This document shows, piece after piece, positions 15,775-24,934 of a stretch of DNA of 64,000 bases. Under the pieces are notes generated by a model. The model was not told where the DNA came from, did no database searches, and saw only the letters and a program-made list of their open reading frames with translations. Source of the DNA: Antarcticirhabdus aurantiaca (GTDB taxonomy: Bacteria > Pseudomonadota > Alphaproteobacteria > Rhizobiales > Rhizobiaceae); contig NZ_VTOM01000018.1 in NCBI RefSeq assembly GCF_009765365.1, positions 62,001 to 126,000 on the forward strand. The letters are read 5' to 3'. The translations under genes were made by a program, and so were the position numbers. Position 1 is the first letter of the stretch; each line of letters begins with the position of its first letter.

Positions 15775-18228
15775 CTACTCCGCCGCTTCGCGGAAGGTGA
15801 GGTCGGCCATGGGCTTGAACTCGTGGGACGCTGTGCGGCCTTGGGCGCGCTCGGCCCAGGGATCCACTTGCGCGAACTGCTGGGAATAAACGAAGCGGTC
15901 GAAGTAGGCGCGGCGCTTGTCCAAGTCGTCGACGATCGCGGTGCGGATCGATTCCATGCCGACGCGCTTCAGCCACTTGTAGATGCGCTCGAGATAGTGG
16001 CCCTGCTCGCGGTAGAGCTGGGTCAGCGCGGCGATGACCTCGATCGCCTCTCCTTCCGTGTCGACGTGGCAGAGGACCTGCGTGCCGTGGATGTCGAGGC
16101 CGGCGGCGCCGGCGAAGTGGATGTCGTAGCCGCTGTCGACGCAGATGACGCCGATGTCCTTGCAGGTCGCCTCGGCGCAGTTGCGGGGACAGCCGGAGAC
16201 GGCCATCTTGAGCTTGGCCGGGGTCCAGGAGCCCCACATGAACTTTTCCAGCTTCACGCCGAGGCCGGTCGAGTCTTGCGTGCCGAAGCGGCACCAGTCG
16301 GTGCCCACGCACGTCTTCACCGTGCGCAGCCCCTTGGCATAGGCGGCGCCCGAGACCATGCCGGCGGCGTTGAGGTCGGCCCAGACGGCGGGCAGGTCCT
16401 CCTTCTTCACGCCGAGCATGTCGATGCGCTGGCCGCCGGTGCACTTCACCGCCGGGATGTCGTACTTCTCGACGACGTCGGCGATGGCGCGCAGCTCCTT
16501 GGCCGAGGTCATGCCGCCCCACATGCGGGGCACGACGGAATAGGTGCCGTCCTTCTGGATGTTGGCGTGGACGCGCTCGTTGATGAAGCGGGACTGCTTG
16601 TCGTCCTGGTACTCGCCCGGCCAATCGGCGAGGAGGTAGTAGTTCAGCGCCGGCCGGCACTTGGCGCAGCCGCAGGAGGTCTTCCACTCCAGCTCCTGCA
16701 TGACGGCGGGGATGGATTTCAGCCCCTTCGCCTGGATCAGCCGGCGCACGTCGCCGTGCGAGAGCGTCGTGCAGGCGCACATCGGCTTGACGGCGTTGGG
16801 GTTGAACGCGTCGCCCAGCGTCAGGCTCATCAGCTGCTCGACGAGGCCGGTGCAGGTGCCGCAGGAGGCCGACGCCTTCGTGTGGGAGCGCACCTCGTCG
16901 AGGCTGGTCAGGCCCTTGGCGGTGATCGCGGAGGTGATCTTGCCCTTGCAGACGCCGTTGCAGCCGCAGATCTCGGCGTCATCGCCCAAGGCTGCAACGG
17001 CCGCCATAGGGTCCAGCGGGGACCCTCCCTGGTAGCTCTGGCCGAAGATGAGCGTTTCGCGCATCTCGGCGATGTCGGTGCCCTTCTTCATCAGGTCGGA
17101 GAACCAGCCGCCGTCGGCCGTCTCGCCGTAGAGCACGGCGCCGAGCACCTTGTTGTCCTTGACGACGAGGCGCTTGTAGACGCCGGCCGAGGCGTCGCGC
17201 AGCACGATCTCCTCGCGGTCGCCCCCTTCCGCGAAGTCGCCGACGGAGTAGAGGTCGATGCCGGTCACTTTCAGCTTCGTCGGCGTGTCGGAGTGCTTGA
17301 AGCCGGCGCCGTCGACGCCGGCGAGCGTGCGGGCGGCGACTTCGGCCATCTGGTAGAGCGGCGCGACGAGGCCGTAGACGCGGCCCTCCACCTCGACGCA
17401 CTCGCCGAGCGCGAGGATGGCGGGGTCGGAGGTGCGCATGTGCGCGTCGACGAGGATGCCGCGGCCGATGTCGAGGCCGGCGTCCTTGGCGAGGCCGGCG
17501 GCGGGGCGGATGCCGACCGCCATGACGACGAGCGTCGCGGGAATGACCCGGCCGTCGGCGAGCTCGACGCCCTCGACCTTGGTCTCGCCGAGGATCGCCT
17601 TGGTGTTGGCGTTGGTGATCACCTCGATGCCGCGCTTCTCGAGGGCCTTCTGGAGGAGGTAGCCGGCGGCGGGGTCGAGCTGGCGCTCCATGAGCGTCGG
17701 CATGAGGTGGAGAACGGTGACGTCGAGCCCTTGCGCGCGCAGGCCCGCCGCGGCCTCGAGGCCCAGGAGGCCGCCGCCGATGACCACCGCCTTGGCGCGG
17801 GACTGCGCCGCGAGGATCATCGCCTCGACGTCGTCGAGGTCGCGATAGGCGAGGACGCCGGGGAGATCCTTGCCCGGGACGGGGGGCACGAAGGGCGTCG
17901 AGCCCGTGGCGATGACGAGGCGGTCATAGGCTTGCGTCACGCCCTGGTCGGAGGTGACGGTCTTCGCGGCCCGGTCGATCGCGACGATGCGGTGGCCCTT
18001 GTAGAGGGTGACGCCGTTCTTCACGTACCAGCCGTCGCCGTGGATGACGATGTCGTCGAAGCTCTTCTCGCCGGACAGGACCGGGGAGAGCATGATGCGG
18101 TCGTAGTTGACCCGCGGCTCGGCGTTGAAGATCGTGACCTCGAAGCGGCCGGGCGCCGTTTCGAAGAGGTGCTCCAGCATCCGGCCGGGGGCCATGCCGT
18201 TGCCGACGATGACGAGTTTCTCGGACAT
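15775..18228 (-). CDS. nirB: Nitrite reductase (NADH) large subunit
   Basis: The product has 817 residues. Order of domains: FAD/NAD(P)-binding (VIVGNGMAPGRMLEHL at the start, VVIGGGLLGLEAAAGL near 150), a BFD-like [2Fe-2S] domain (CGCNGVCKGKI, CGTCTGLV), a second cysteine set (CACTTLSHGDV, SCGCAKCRPALNYY), then the ferredoxin-like half and the siroheme/[4Fe-4S] domain (CVGTDWCRFGTQDSTGLG, SGCPRNCAEATCKDIG). It uses NADH to reduce nitrite by six electrons to ammonium. It lies between nrtD and nirD in the same operon. Confidence 0.95.
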   Translation of the reverse strand: MSEKLVIVGNGMAPGRMLEHLFETAPGRFEVTIFNAEPRVNYDRIMLSPVLSGEKSFDDIVIHGDGWYVKNGVTLYKGHRIVAIDRAAKTVTSDQGVTQAYDRLVIATGSTPFVPPVPGKDLPGVLAYRDLDDVEAMILAAQSRAKAVVIGGGLLGLEAAAGLRAQGLDVTVLHLMPTLMERQLDPAAGYLLQKALEKRGIEVITNANTKAILGETKVEGVELADGRVIPATLVVMAVGIRPAAGLAKDAGLDIGRGILVDAHMRTSDPAILALGECVEVEGRVYGLVAPLYQMAEVAARTLAGVDGAGFKHSDTPTKLKVTGIDLYSVGDFAEGGDREEIVLRDASAGVYKRLVVKDNKVLGAVLYGETADGGWFSDLMKKGTDIAEMRETLIFGQSYQGGSPLDPMAAVAALGDDAEICGCNGVCKGKITSAITAKGLTSLDEVRSHTKASASCGTCTGLVEQLMSLTLGDAFNPNAVKPMCACTTLSHGDVRRLIQAKGLKSIPAVMQELEWKTSCGCAKCRPALNYYLLADWPGEYQDDKQSRFINERVHANIQKDGTYSVVPRMWGGMTSAKELRAIADVVEKYDIPAVKCTGGQRIDMLGVKKEDLPAVWADLNAAGMVSGAAYAKGLRTVKTCVGTDWCRFGTQDSTGLGVKLEKFMWGSWTPAKLKMAVSGCPRNCAEATCKDIGVICVDSGYDIHFAGAAGLDIHGTQVLCHVDTEGEAIEVIAALTQLYREQGHYLERIYKWLKRVGMESIRTAIVDDLDKRRAYFDRFVYSQQFAQVDPWAERAQGRTASHEFKPMADLTFREAAE

Positions 18229-18288
18229 GGGGGATCGGTCCTCGGGGAGAGGTTGCTCAGAGATCGGCGGCGCGGACGCGGTCGAAGG

Positions 18289-19092
18289 TCAGGCGGCTTC
18301 CACGAAGCGGTTGCGCTCGTAGAGGAACTTGAGGACCGCCTGGCGGCAGCGGAGATAGGTCGGGTCCGTCGCCAGCTTGATGCGGTCGCGGGGGCGGGCG
18401 AGGGGCACGTCGAGGATCTCGCCGATGGTGGCGGAGGGGCCGTTGGTCAGCATCACGATGCGGTCCGACAGGAGCACGGCCTCGTCGACGTCGTGGGTGA
18501 TCATCATGACCGTCGTGCCGAGGTTCGCCTGGATCTGCATCACCTGATCCTGGAGATGGGCCCTCGTCAGCGCGTCGAGCGCGCCGAAGGGCTCGTCGAG
18601 GAGGAGGACCTTCGGCTCCATGGCGAGCGCCCGGGCGATGCCGACGCGCTGCTTCATGCCGCCGGAGATCTCGGAGGGGCGCTTGTCCTTGGCGTGGCCC
18701 ATGTGGACCAGCTCGAGGTTCTTCATCACCCATTCGCGGCGCTGGGGCGCCTTCATGGTGCGCGCGAAGACCTTGTCGACGGCGAGCGCGACGTTCTCGT
18801 AGACCGTCAGCCAGGGCAGCAGCGAGTGGTTCTGGAAGACCACCGCGCGGTCGGGGCCGGGCTCGTTGACCTGGCGGTCCTCCAGGAGGACGCCGCCGAC
18901 GCTCGCGTCCGTCAGGCCGGCGACGATGTTAAGGAGCGTCGACTTCCCGCAGCCGGAATGGCCGATGATCGAGACGTACTCGCCCTTGGCGACGACAAGG
19001 TTCACGCCGGTGAGGACTTCCGTCGTGGCGGCGCCGCGGGTGAAGCGCTTGGCGACGCCTTCGATGGACAGGAAGGGCTTGGCGTTTGTCAT
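18289..19092 (-). CDS. nrtD: Nitrate ABC transporter, ATP-binding protein
   Basis: The product has 267 residues from ATG 19090-19092. Walker A GHSGCGKST, signature SGGMKQRVGIARALAME and Walker B LLLDEPFGALD are all intact. The FQNHSLLPWLTVYENV Q-loop block is typical of the nitrate/sulfonate/taurine family. It powers NrtB. Only one ATPase gene is present (no NrtC-type fusion with a regulatory binding domain). Confidence 0.92.
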   Translation of the reverse strand: MTNAKPFLSIEGVAKRFTRGAATTEVLTGVNLVVAKGEYVSIIGHSGCGKSTLLNIVAGLTDASVGGVLLEDRQVNEPGPDRAVVFQNHSLLPWLTVYENVALAVDKVFARTMKAPQRREWVMKNLELVHMGHAKDKRPSEISGGMKQRVGIARALAMEPKVLLLDEPFGALDALTRAHLQDQVMQIQANLGTTVMMITHDVDEAVLLSDRIVMLTNGPSATIGEILDVPLARPRDRIKLATDPTYLRCRQAVLKFLYERNRFVEAA

Positions 19093-19115
19093 GTTCGGAT
19101 CTCCCGTCGCGGTGC

Positions 19116-20018
19116 TCAGGCGGCCGAGGTGCCGCGGGTGACGAGGCGGCCGACGAATGCGACGATCCGGTCGAGCACGAAGCCGACGAGGCCGACATAG
19201 ACGAGGGCGAGGATGATGTCGGAGATCAGCGAGGAGTTCCACGCGTCCCAGATGAAGAAGCCGATGCCGACGCCGCCGATCAGCATCTCCGCCGCGACGA
19301 TGGCGAGCCAGGACAGGCCGACGCCGATGCGAAGCCCGGTGAAGATGTAGGGCGCGGCCGCCGGCAGCATGATCTTGCCGAAGTACTCGAAGCCGTTGAG
19401 GCGGAGCACCTGCGCGACGTTGCTGTAGTCCTGCGGGATGTTGCGGATGCCGACCGCGGTGTTGATGATGATCGGCCAGACCGCGGTGATGAAGATCACG
19501 AAGATGGCGGAGGGCTGGCCGTCCTGGAAGGCGGCGAGCGAGAGGGGGAGCCAGGCGAGCGGGGGCACGGTGCGCAGCACCTGGAAGATCGGGTCGAGGC
19601 CGCGCATGGCGAGCTGCGAGGACCCGACGAGGACGCCGAGCGCGATGCCGACGACCACCGCGATGGCGTAGCCCATGGCCACGCGCTGGAGGCTCGCCCA
19701 GATCTGCCAGCCGAGGCCGACATCGTTGCCGCCGTTGACGTAGAAGGGGTTGGCGATCAGCTCCCAGGTGTCGGAGACGACCTGGCTCGGCGGCGGCAGG
19801 GCCGAGGTCGGGGAATAACAGAGCAGCTCCCACAGGCCGAGCAGCGCGACCAGCGCGACGAGCGGCGGCAGGGCGTTGGCCCCGGCCTCGCGGGCGAGGC
19901 GCGCCGCCTTCGCGGCGACGGGCGTGCCGGCGCGGGGCAGCGCGACGACAGCTCCGGGCGCGGCGGATTTCGGCAGGGCGATCACCGTCGCCGGGGCCTT
20001 GGCTGCTGTCTGGGACAT
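19116..20018 (-). CDS. nrtB: Nitrate ABC transporter, permease
   Basis: The product has 300 residues from ATG 20016-20018. After a roughly 50-residue soluble N-terminus come about six membrane segments. The EAA-like loop near LRLNGFEYFGKIMLPAAAPY contacts the ATPase. LPPPSQVVSDTWELI and GLSWLAIVAAEMLIGGVGIG match the NtrB nitrate permease family. It forms the channel for periplasmic nitrate (possibly nitrite or cyanate). Confidence 0.92.
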   Translation of the reverse strand: MSQTAAKAPATVIALPKSAAPGAVVALPRAGTPVAAKAARLAREAGANALPPLVALVALLGLWELLCYSPTSALPPPSQVVSDTWELIANPFYVNGGNDVGLGWQIWASLQRVAMGYAIAVVVGIALGVLVGSSQLAMRGLDPIFQVLRTVPPLAWLPLSLAAFQDGQPSAIFVIFITAVWPIIINTAVGIRNIPQDYSNVAQVLRLNGFEYFGKIMLPAAAPYIFTGLRIGVGLSWLAIVAAEMLIGGVGIGFFIWDAWNSSLISDIILALVYVGLVGFVLDRIVAFVGRLVTRGTSAA

Positions 20019-20047
20019 GGGCTCGTTTCCGTGTCGTTGGCGGCCGG

Positions 20048-21355
20048 TCAGGCGATCTTGGTGATGGCGAGGCTGGCGATGTAGCCTTCCGGGTTCTCCG
20101 GGTCGAAGACCTTGCCGTCGAAGAAGGTCTCGGGGCCGCGCGACGGCGAGGCCGGGAGGTCGGACAGCCCAAGCGACTTGGCCGCTTCCAGCCAGAGGTC
20201 GCCGCGATTGACCTTGGCGACCATGCCCTTGATGTCGGTCGCGGCCGGCAGCTTGCCCCAGCGCACGTCCTCGGTGAGGAACCAGCTGTCGTGGCTGGCG
20301 AAGGGGTAGGAGGCGTGGTCGCGCCAGAACTTCATGAAGTGCGGCGAGTCCTCGACGACGCGGCCGGTGCCGTAGTCGATGACGCCCTTCATGCGCGGGC
20401 CGATGTCGGCGGCCTTGACGTTGAACCAGGCGCGCTTGGACAGGATGTCGGCGAGCTCGTCCTTGTTGGCCATGTCGTCGGCCCACTGCGCGGCCTCCTG
20501 GACCGCCATCAGGAGGGCGAGCGTCGCCTTCGGGTTCTTCTCCACCCAGTCGGCGCGCATGGCGAAGCTCTTCTCCGGATGCTTGTTCCAGAGCTCGCCC
20601 GTGGTCAGCGCGGTGTAGCCGATGCCCTGCTCGACGAGCTGGGCGTTCCAGGGCTCGCCGACGCAGAAGGCGTCCATGGTGCCGACCTTCATGTTGGCGA
20701 CCATCTGCGGCGGGGGGACGACGATGGTCTCGACGTCGGTGTCGGGGTCGATGCCGCCGGCGGCGAGCCAGTAGCGGATCCAGAGGTCGTGCGTGCCGCC
20801 GGGGAAGGTCATGGCGACCTTGGCGGGGGCACCTTCGGCCTTCTTCTTGGCGAAGGTCGCCTTCAGCACCGAGGCGTCGAGGCCGACCTTGAGATCGGCA
20901 TAGGCCGCGCCCACCGAGATGCCCTGGCCGTCGAGGTTGAGGCGGGCGAGGATCGCCATCGGCAGCGGCTGGTTGTTCTGCGTCACCGCGCCCGCCGTCA
21001 TCAGGTAGGGCATGGGGGTGAGGATGTGGGCGCCGTCGATGCCGGACCCGTCCGAGCCGAGGACGAGATTGTCGCGCGTCGTGCCCCAGGAGGACTGCTT
21101 GGCGACCTCGACGTCGGGCATGCCGTGCTTCTCGAAGAAGCCCTTCTCCTTGGCGACGATGAGCGGCGCGGCGTCGGTGAGCGCGATGAAGCCGAGGACG
21201 GCCTTCGTCGTCTCAGGGCCGCCGGCCGTCTGCGCGAAGGCGCCGCCGGGAAAGGCGGCCCGCGCCGCGGAGAACAGCGCGGCCGTGCCGAGCGTGGCGG
21301 CCGTGGTCTTCAGGAAGGCGCGGCGGTCGAGTCCGACGAGGGTCTTCTCGCTCAT
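20048..21355 (-). CDS. nrtA: Nitrate ABC transporter, substrate-binding protein
   Basis: The product has 435 residues. The N-terminus DRRAFLKTTAATLGTAALFS is a Tat-type signal (RR motif), predicting folded export. The mature part LGFIALTDAAPLIVAKEKGFF, SSWGTTRDNL and HILTPMPYLMTAG match NrtA and its paralogue NasS. It captures nitrate in the periplasm and delivers it to NrtB. It is the first gene after the structured leader at 21404-21547, so its expression, and that of the whole operon, should depend on NasT. Confidence 0.93.
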   Translation of the reverse strand: MSEKTLVGLDRRAFLKTTAATLGTAALFSAARAAFPGGAFAQTAGGPETTKAVLGFIALTDAAPLIVAKEKGFFEKHGMPDVEVAKQSSWGTTRDNLVLGSDGSGIDGAHILTPMPYLMTAGAVTQNNQPLPMAILARLNLDGQGISVGAAYADLKVGLDASVLKATFAKKKAEGAPAKVAMTFPGGTHDLWIRYWLAAGGIDPDTDVETIVVPPPQMVANMKVGTMDAFCVGEPWNAQLVEQGIGYTALTTGELWNKHPEKSFAMRADWVEKNPKATLALLMAVQEAAQWADDMANKDELADILSKRAWFNVKAADIGPRMKGVIDYGTGRVVEDSPHFMKFWRDHASYPFASHDSWFLTEDVRWGKLPAATDIKGMVAKVNRGDLWLEAAKSLGLSDLPASPSRGPETFFDGKVFDPENPEGYIASLAITKIA

Positions 21356-21734
21356 GGAGCGTCACTCCGGCAAAGGCGGGCGGGCAAAAAAGGGGCGGAA
21401 ACGAAAAACGTCGCGAAGCCTGCCGGATGGATCGATCGGACGCCTGACAAAGGCGGCGGATCGAGCCGGCGGTTTCGCGACGTCGTTGTCGACAGCGGGC
21501 GGGAGAGAACCCGGAGGCTTGCGGCCGCATCATCGTTGATCGGCCGCACTGCAATAATCGCCGGATTTAGAGCCTTTTGAAAGTCCAAATGTTGAGCATC
21601 TGGGCAGTGGTCAAAATTCAGGCAATTCGACAATTGTTTCTATGTGGATCAAGAGCTTGAGGGGCGTTTTCACGACGGCGCACTTTGCGCCAGCGCCTGT
21701 TCAATCTTCGAGCGCACCGCTGCAATTTGCGGCG
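21356..21734 (-). other. Upstream region and leader of the nitrate operon
   Basis: These 379 bases between nasS and nrtA contain no gene. On the minus strand they carry the antitermination leader described separately (21404-21547). Upstream of it, at about 21560-21650, is an AT-rich stretch that should hold the promoter. TTGACC occurs there without a well-spaced -10, and no GG-N10-GC sigma54 pattern was found. Confidence 0.7.
21404..21547 (-). promoter_or_regulatory. NasT (ANTAR) antitermination leader: two hexaloop hairpins and an overlapping terminator
   Basis: Reading the minus strand, hairpin P1 (21547-21521) pairs GCGGCCGATC with GAT-G-CGGCCGC around the hexaloop AACGAT. P2 (21491-21478) pairs CGAC with GTCG around the hexaloop AACGAC. 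Both loops have A at position 1 and G at position 4, the ANTAR recognition pattern. A 10-bp stem ACGTCGCGAA (21474-21483) with TTCGCGACGT (21408-21417), loop 56 nt, is followed by TTTTT and acts as terminator. The 3' arm of P2 lies inside the 5' arm of the terminator, so forming P2 blocks termination. Confidence 0.75.
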
Positions 21735-23000
21735 TCACTCTCCGGCGAGGGCCTGACGCTCGCGCAGAGACGTGCGGACGGAGAAGCCGGACACGTAATC
21801 CTCGATCCGATCGGGATCGAAGGGGCGATCGTCGCCGAATCGGTCGGGCGGGAGAACCAGCGGTCCGCCGGAGAGGGTCGGGATCTCGGCAGGAGCGGCC
21901 AGGGCACCTTCGACGCGGCGATCCTGCGCGGGGATCGGCACGCCCGAGCCGGCGAGCGCCTCGCGCCAGACGTCGGGCCGAAAGGCGCGGGCGGCGGCGG
22001 CTTGCGCCTCTTGGCTCGGCGCGACCTGACCCCAGCGCAGCATCTGGGCGTAGATCCAGAGCGCCTGGCTGATCCAGGGAAAGGTCGCCGCGCCTTCCGC
22101 GAAGCGCAGGTAGTCCGGGATGCGGCGCACCGTGCCGGCCGGGTCCACCGTGACTTCGCCGTCGAGGAGGCGGCGCACGACGTCGCCGGGCACGTCCATG
22201 CGGTCGGGGCGGGCGAGGATGGCGGCAAGGTCGCTGCGGTTCGCCGGGTCGTCGCACCAGCGCGCGGCGGCGTGCATCGCGACCACGAGCCGGCAGGCGG
22301 TGTCGCGATCCTCGTCGAGAAGGTCGGGCCGCATGCCCAGCACCTTTTCGGGCGAGGCCGGCCAGATGTCGGCCTTCACCGCCACGATCCGCCCGGCGCC
22401 TCGCTCGACGGCGAGCATGTTCCAGGGCGCGTTGACGCAGAAGCCGTCGACGGCGCCGGCCATCAGCGCGTCCGCCATCAGCGGCGGGGGCACGACGGTC
22501 ATCCTCACGTCGCGGTCGGGGTCGATGCCGGCCGAGCCCATGAAGAAGCGGAACTCGTAATTATGCGCGGAGAAGGGGTAGACGACGGCGAAGACGAGCG
22601 GTGGGCGCCCGTCCGCGCGGCGCGCGTCGACGACGCGCTTCAGGGCGCGGGCATGCGAGGCGGCGTCGCCGGCCGAGACGTCCTCGCCGCTCGCCTCCAT
22701 GGCGGCGAAGAGCGCGGTGGAGAGGGTGATGGCGTTGCCGCCGCGCCCGAGGGCGACGGGGGTGACGACGGGATAAGGGTTCGAGCCGATGCCGAGCTGC
22801 GAGGCCACCGTCATCGGCGCCAGCATGTGGGCGACGTCGAACTGGCGGAAGGCGAGCCGGTCGCGGATGTTCGCCCAGGACACTTCCTTGACGAGGCGAA
22901 GGTCCAGCCCCTCGCGGGCGGCGAAGCCGATCTCGGCCGCGGCGATCGGCACGGCGGCGTCGATGAGCGGGATGAAGCCGAGGGTGACGGTCCGGGTCAT
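21735..23000 (-). CDS. nasS: NasS, nitrate-sensing inhibitor of NasT
   Basis: The product has 421 residues. It is an NrtA-like binding protein (LGFIPLIDAAVPIAAAEIGF, HMLAPMTVASQLGIGSNPYP, VDGFCVNAPWNMLAVE) but has no signal peptide, which marks the cytoplasmic sensor NasS and not a transporter subunit. In the family, NasS binds nitrate or nitrite and releases NasT. Its ATG overlaps the nasT stop (ATGA). The C-terminal 40 residues are typical of the NasS/NrtA group. Confidence 0.9.
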   Translation of the reverse strand: MTRTVTLGFIPLIDAAVPIAAAEIGFAAREGLDLRLVKEVSWANIRDRLAFRQFDVAHMLAPMTVASQLGIGSNPYPVVTPVALGRGGNAITLSTALFAAMEASGEDVSAGDAASHARALKRVVDARRADGRPPLVFAVVYPFSAHNYEFRFFMGSAGIDPDRDVRMTVVPPPLMADALMAGAVDGFCVNAPWNMLAVERGAGRIVAVKADIWPASPEKVLGMRPDLLDEDRDTACRLVVAMHAAARWCDDPANRSDLAAILARPDRMDVPGDVVRRLLDGEVTVDPAGTVRRIPDYLRFAEGAATFPWISQALWIYAQMLRWGQVAPSQEAQAAAARAFRPDVWREALAGSGVPIPAQDRRVEGALAAPAEIPTLSGGPLVLPPDRFGDDRPFDPDRIEDYVSGFSVRTSLRERQALAGE

Positions 23001-23608
23001 GGATCCTCCCGGCCGCCGGCCGGCTTGGCGAACAGCGAGGCGGCCGTGACGACCGAGCGGGCGATCTCGACCATCTTGCGCTTCTCGTTCATCGCGGTCT
23101 GGCGGAGCAGCGCGTAGGCTTCCTCCTCCTTCAGGCCGCGATGGCTCATCAGGATGCCCTTGGCACGGTCGATCACCTTGCGGTCGGCGAGTTCGCTTCG
23201 CGCCTCGGCGAGCTCCCGCGTCAGGCGCGAGAAGGTGTTGAAGCGCGAGATCGCCATGTCGAGGATGGGCTTCACCCGCTCCTTCTTCAGCCCGTCGACC
23301 ACGTAGGCCGAGACGCCGGCCTCGACGGCGGCCTGAATCGAGGCGGAGTCGGAGCGGTCGACGAACATGGCGATGGGGCGCTGTACGGAACGCGACACCT
23401 CGAAGAACTGCTCCAGACTGTCGCGGCCGGGGTTCTCGATGTCGACCACGATGACGTCGGGCTTCAAGCGCTCGATCTCGCGCACGAGGCCGGTCATCTC
23501 GGTGACGACGGCGACGTGGGCGTGGCCGGCCTCGCGCAGGCCGTCCTCGATGATCGCCGCGCGGGCGCGGTTCTCGTCCACCACCAGAATCGAGAGCGTC
23601 GATGCCAT
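22997..23608 (-). CDS. nasT: NasT, ANTAR-domain antitermination response regulator
   Basis: The product has 203 residues. A receiver-like domain (SILVVDENRARAAIIEDGLR, DVIVVDIENPGRDSLEQFFE) is followed by an ANTAR RNA-binding domain (ELADRKVIDRAKGILMSHRG, EEEAYALLRQTAMNEKRKM). In the family NasT is freed from NasS by nitrate, binds tandem hexaloop hairpins in the operon leader and prevents termination. Such hairpins are present at 21478-21547. The first position of the acidic pocket is DE and the phosphoacceptor position D, but NasT is controlled by NasS binding. Confidence 0.93.
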   Translation of the reverse strand: MASTLSILVVDENRARAAIIEDGLREAGHAHVAVVTEMTGLVREIERLKPDVIVVDIENPGRDSLEQFFEVSRSVQRPIAMFVDRSDSASIQAAVEAGVSAYVVDGLKKERVKPILDMAISRFNTFSRLTRELAEARSELADRKVIDRAKGILMSHRGLKEEEAYALLRQTAMNEKRKMVEIARSVVTAASLFAKPAGGREDP

Positions 23609-23662
23609 ATCGGCGATATTGCACCTGCGAAGGGCGATCCGGCAATCGAACGATGCGGGATT

Positions 23663-24934
23663 TCAGGCCGCGAGCGGCAGGCGCACCACCTGGCTGAGGC
23701 CCTTGGGCGCCCGGTTGGCGAGCGTCAGCGTGCCGCTGGCGCGCTCGACGATCTCCTTGGCGATGGCGAGGCCGAGGCCGGCGCCCGGGCCGATCTTGCG
23801 CCGCGCCGGATCGACCCGGAAGAAGGGCTCGAAGGCGCGGTCGATGAGGTCGTCGGGAATGCCCGGCCCGTCGTCCTCGATGGCGATCACGGCGGTGTCG
23901 CCGGCCCGATCGAGCGAAATCCGCGCGCCGCCGCCGTGGATCGCGGCGTTCTCCACGAGGTTGCGCAAGGCCCGCTTGATGGCGAGCGGCCGGGCGAGGA
24001 CGGTCGAGGGGGCGTCGAGAGAGCCGAGCGCGACGGGGCGGCCGATCTCGGAGAGCTCGGCGGCGATGTCGCGCAGCGTGTCCGAGAGTTCCACCGGCTC
24101 GGCGGCGCCGGGCTCGACCTCCTCGCGCACGAGGCGGATGGCGCTGTCGGCGATGGCGTCGAGCTCTTCGAGGTCCTTCAGCCAGACCTCGCGCTCCTCG
24201 TCGGGCAGGAACTCGGCGCGAAGCCGCATGCGCGTCATCGGCGTCCTCAGGTCGTGGCCGGCGGCGGCGACGAGGCGCATGCGGCTCTCGACGGCGATGC
24301 GCACGCGCGCCGTCAGCCGGTTCAGCGCGCGGGCAGCGTGGCGCATCTCGGCCGGGCCGCTTTCCGGCACGGGGGCGGGCAGGCCGTCGGGGCCGAGGTT
24401 GGCGACGGCCTCGTCGAGGATGCGAAGCGGTCGCGTCATCTTGGTCGCGACGAAGAGCGACACGGCGACGGCGCCGACGACGACGAGCACGAGATAGGAC
24501 ACGAAGGCGAAGTGGTTGCGCGGCGGAAAGCCGGGATAGGGGAGATAGGCCCAGCGGCCCGGCTCGAACTCGAAGGCGAGCTGGCGCGTGCGGGCCTCGA
24601 GATCGCCGACGATGCGCACGGGAAGGTCGAGGCCGCCGTCCGCGAGCTGGCTGGCTATGCCGTCGGCCTCGCGCACCTTGGCGCCGTCGCCGCGCTGGGG
24701 CTCGGGGCCGAGCTCGATGCCGAAGCGCTCGGCGGCGCCGGGCTCGGTCGTCAGCAGGCGGTGGACGATGCGCACCTCTTCCGCGAAGGCGGCGGCGAAG
24801 CTTTCGCGATTCGGCCGGTCGAGGACCTGGACCGAGACGAGGGCGGACAGGCCGACGACGCCGACGATGGCGAGGACGAGCAGCAGCGCCAGCCGCGAGC
24901 GCAGCGAGGTCATGCGGTCGGCGAGGCGGCTCAC
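23663..24934 (-). CDS. Sensor histidine kinase (EnvZ/CpxA type)
   Basis: The product has 423 residues. Membrane segments at about 15-37 and 143-163 bracket a periplasmic domain of about 105 residues. A HAMP region follows. The dimerisation site GHDLRTPMTRMRLRAE puts the phosphorylated histidine at 227. The ATPase carries NLVENAAIHG (N box), EDDGPGIP (G1), FEPFFR (F) and GAGLGLAIAKEI (G2), all intact. It is co-translated with the response regulator upstream (ATGA overlap). The signal is unknown, but the divergent periplasmic gene at 25886 suggests envelope state. Confidence 0.9.
   Translation of the reverse strand: MSRLADRMTSLRSRLALLLVLAIVGVVGLSALVSVQVLDRPNRESFAAAFAEEVRIVHRLLTTEPGAAERFGIELGPEPQRGDGAKVREADGIASQLADGGLDLPVRIVGDLEARTRQLAFEFEPGRWAYLPYPGFPPRNHFAFVSYLVLVVVGAVAVSLFVATKMTRPLRILDEAVANLGPDGLPAPVPESGPAEMRHAARALNRLTARVRIAVESRMRLVAAAGHDLRTPMTRMRLRAEFLPDEEREVWLKDLEELDAIADSAIRLVREEVEPGAAEPVELSDTLRDIAAELSEIGRPVALGSLDAPSTVLARPLAIKRALRNLVENAAIHGGGARISLDRAGDTAVIAIEDDGPGIPDDLIDRAFEPFFRVDPARRKIGPGAGLGLAIAKEIVERASGTLTLANRAPKGLSQVVRLPLAA

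Noticed and set aside
15640-19200. 1186-residue plus-strand frame across nirB and nrtD
   Set aside because: It is a mirror of the codon pattern of the minus-strand genes; the composition is typical of high-GC antisense frames and there is no ribosome site.
21356-21660. Sigma54 promoter for the nitrate operon
   Set aside because: No GG-N10-GC pair with the right context was found; control appears to be at the leader RNA.
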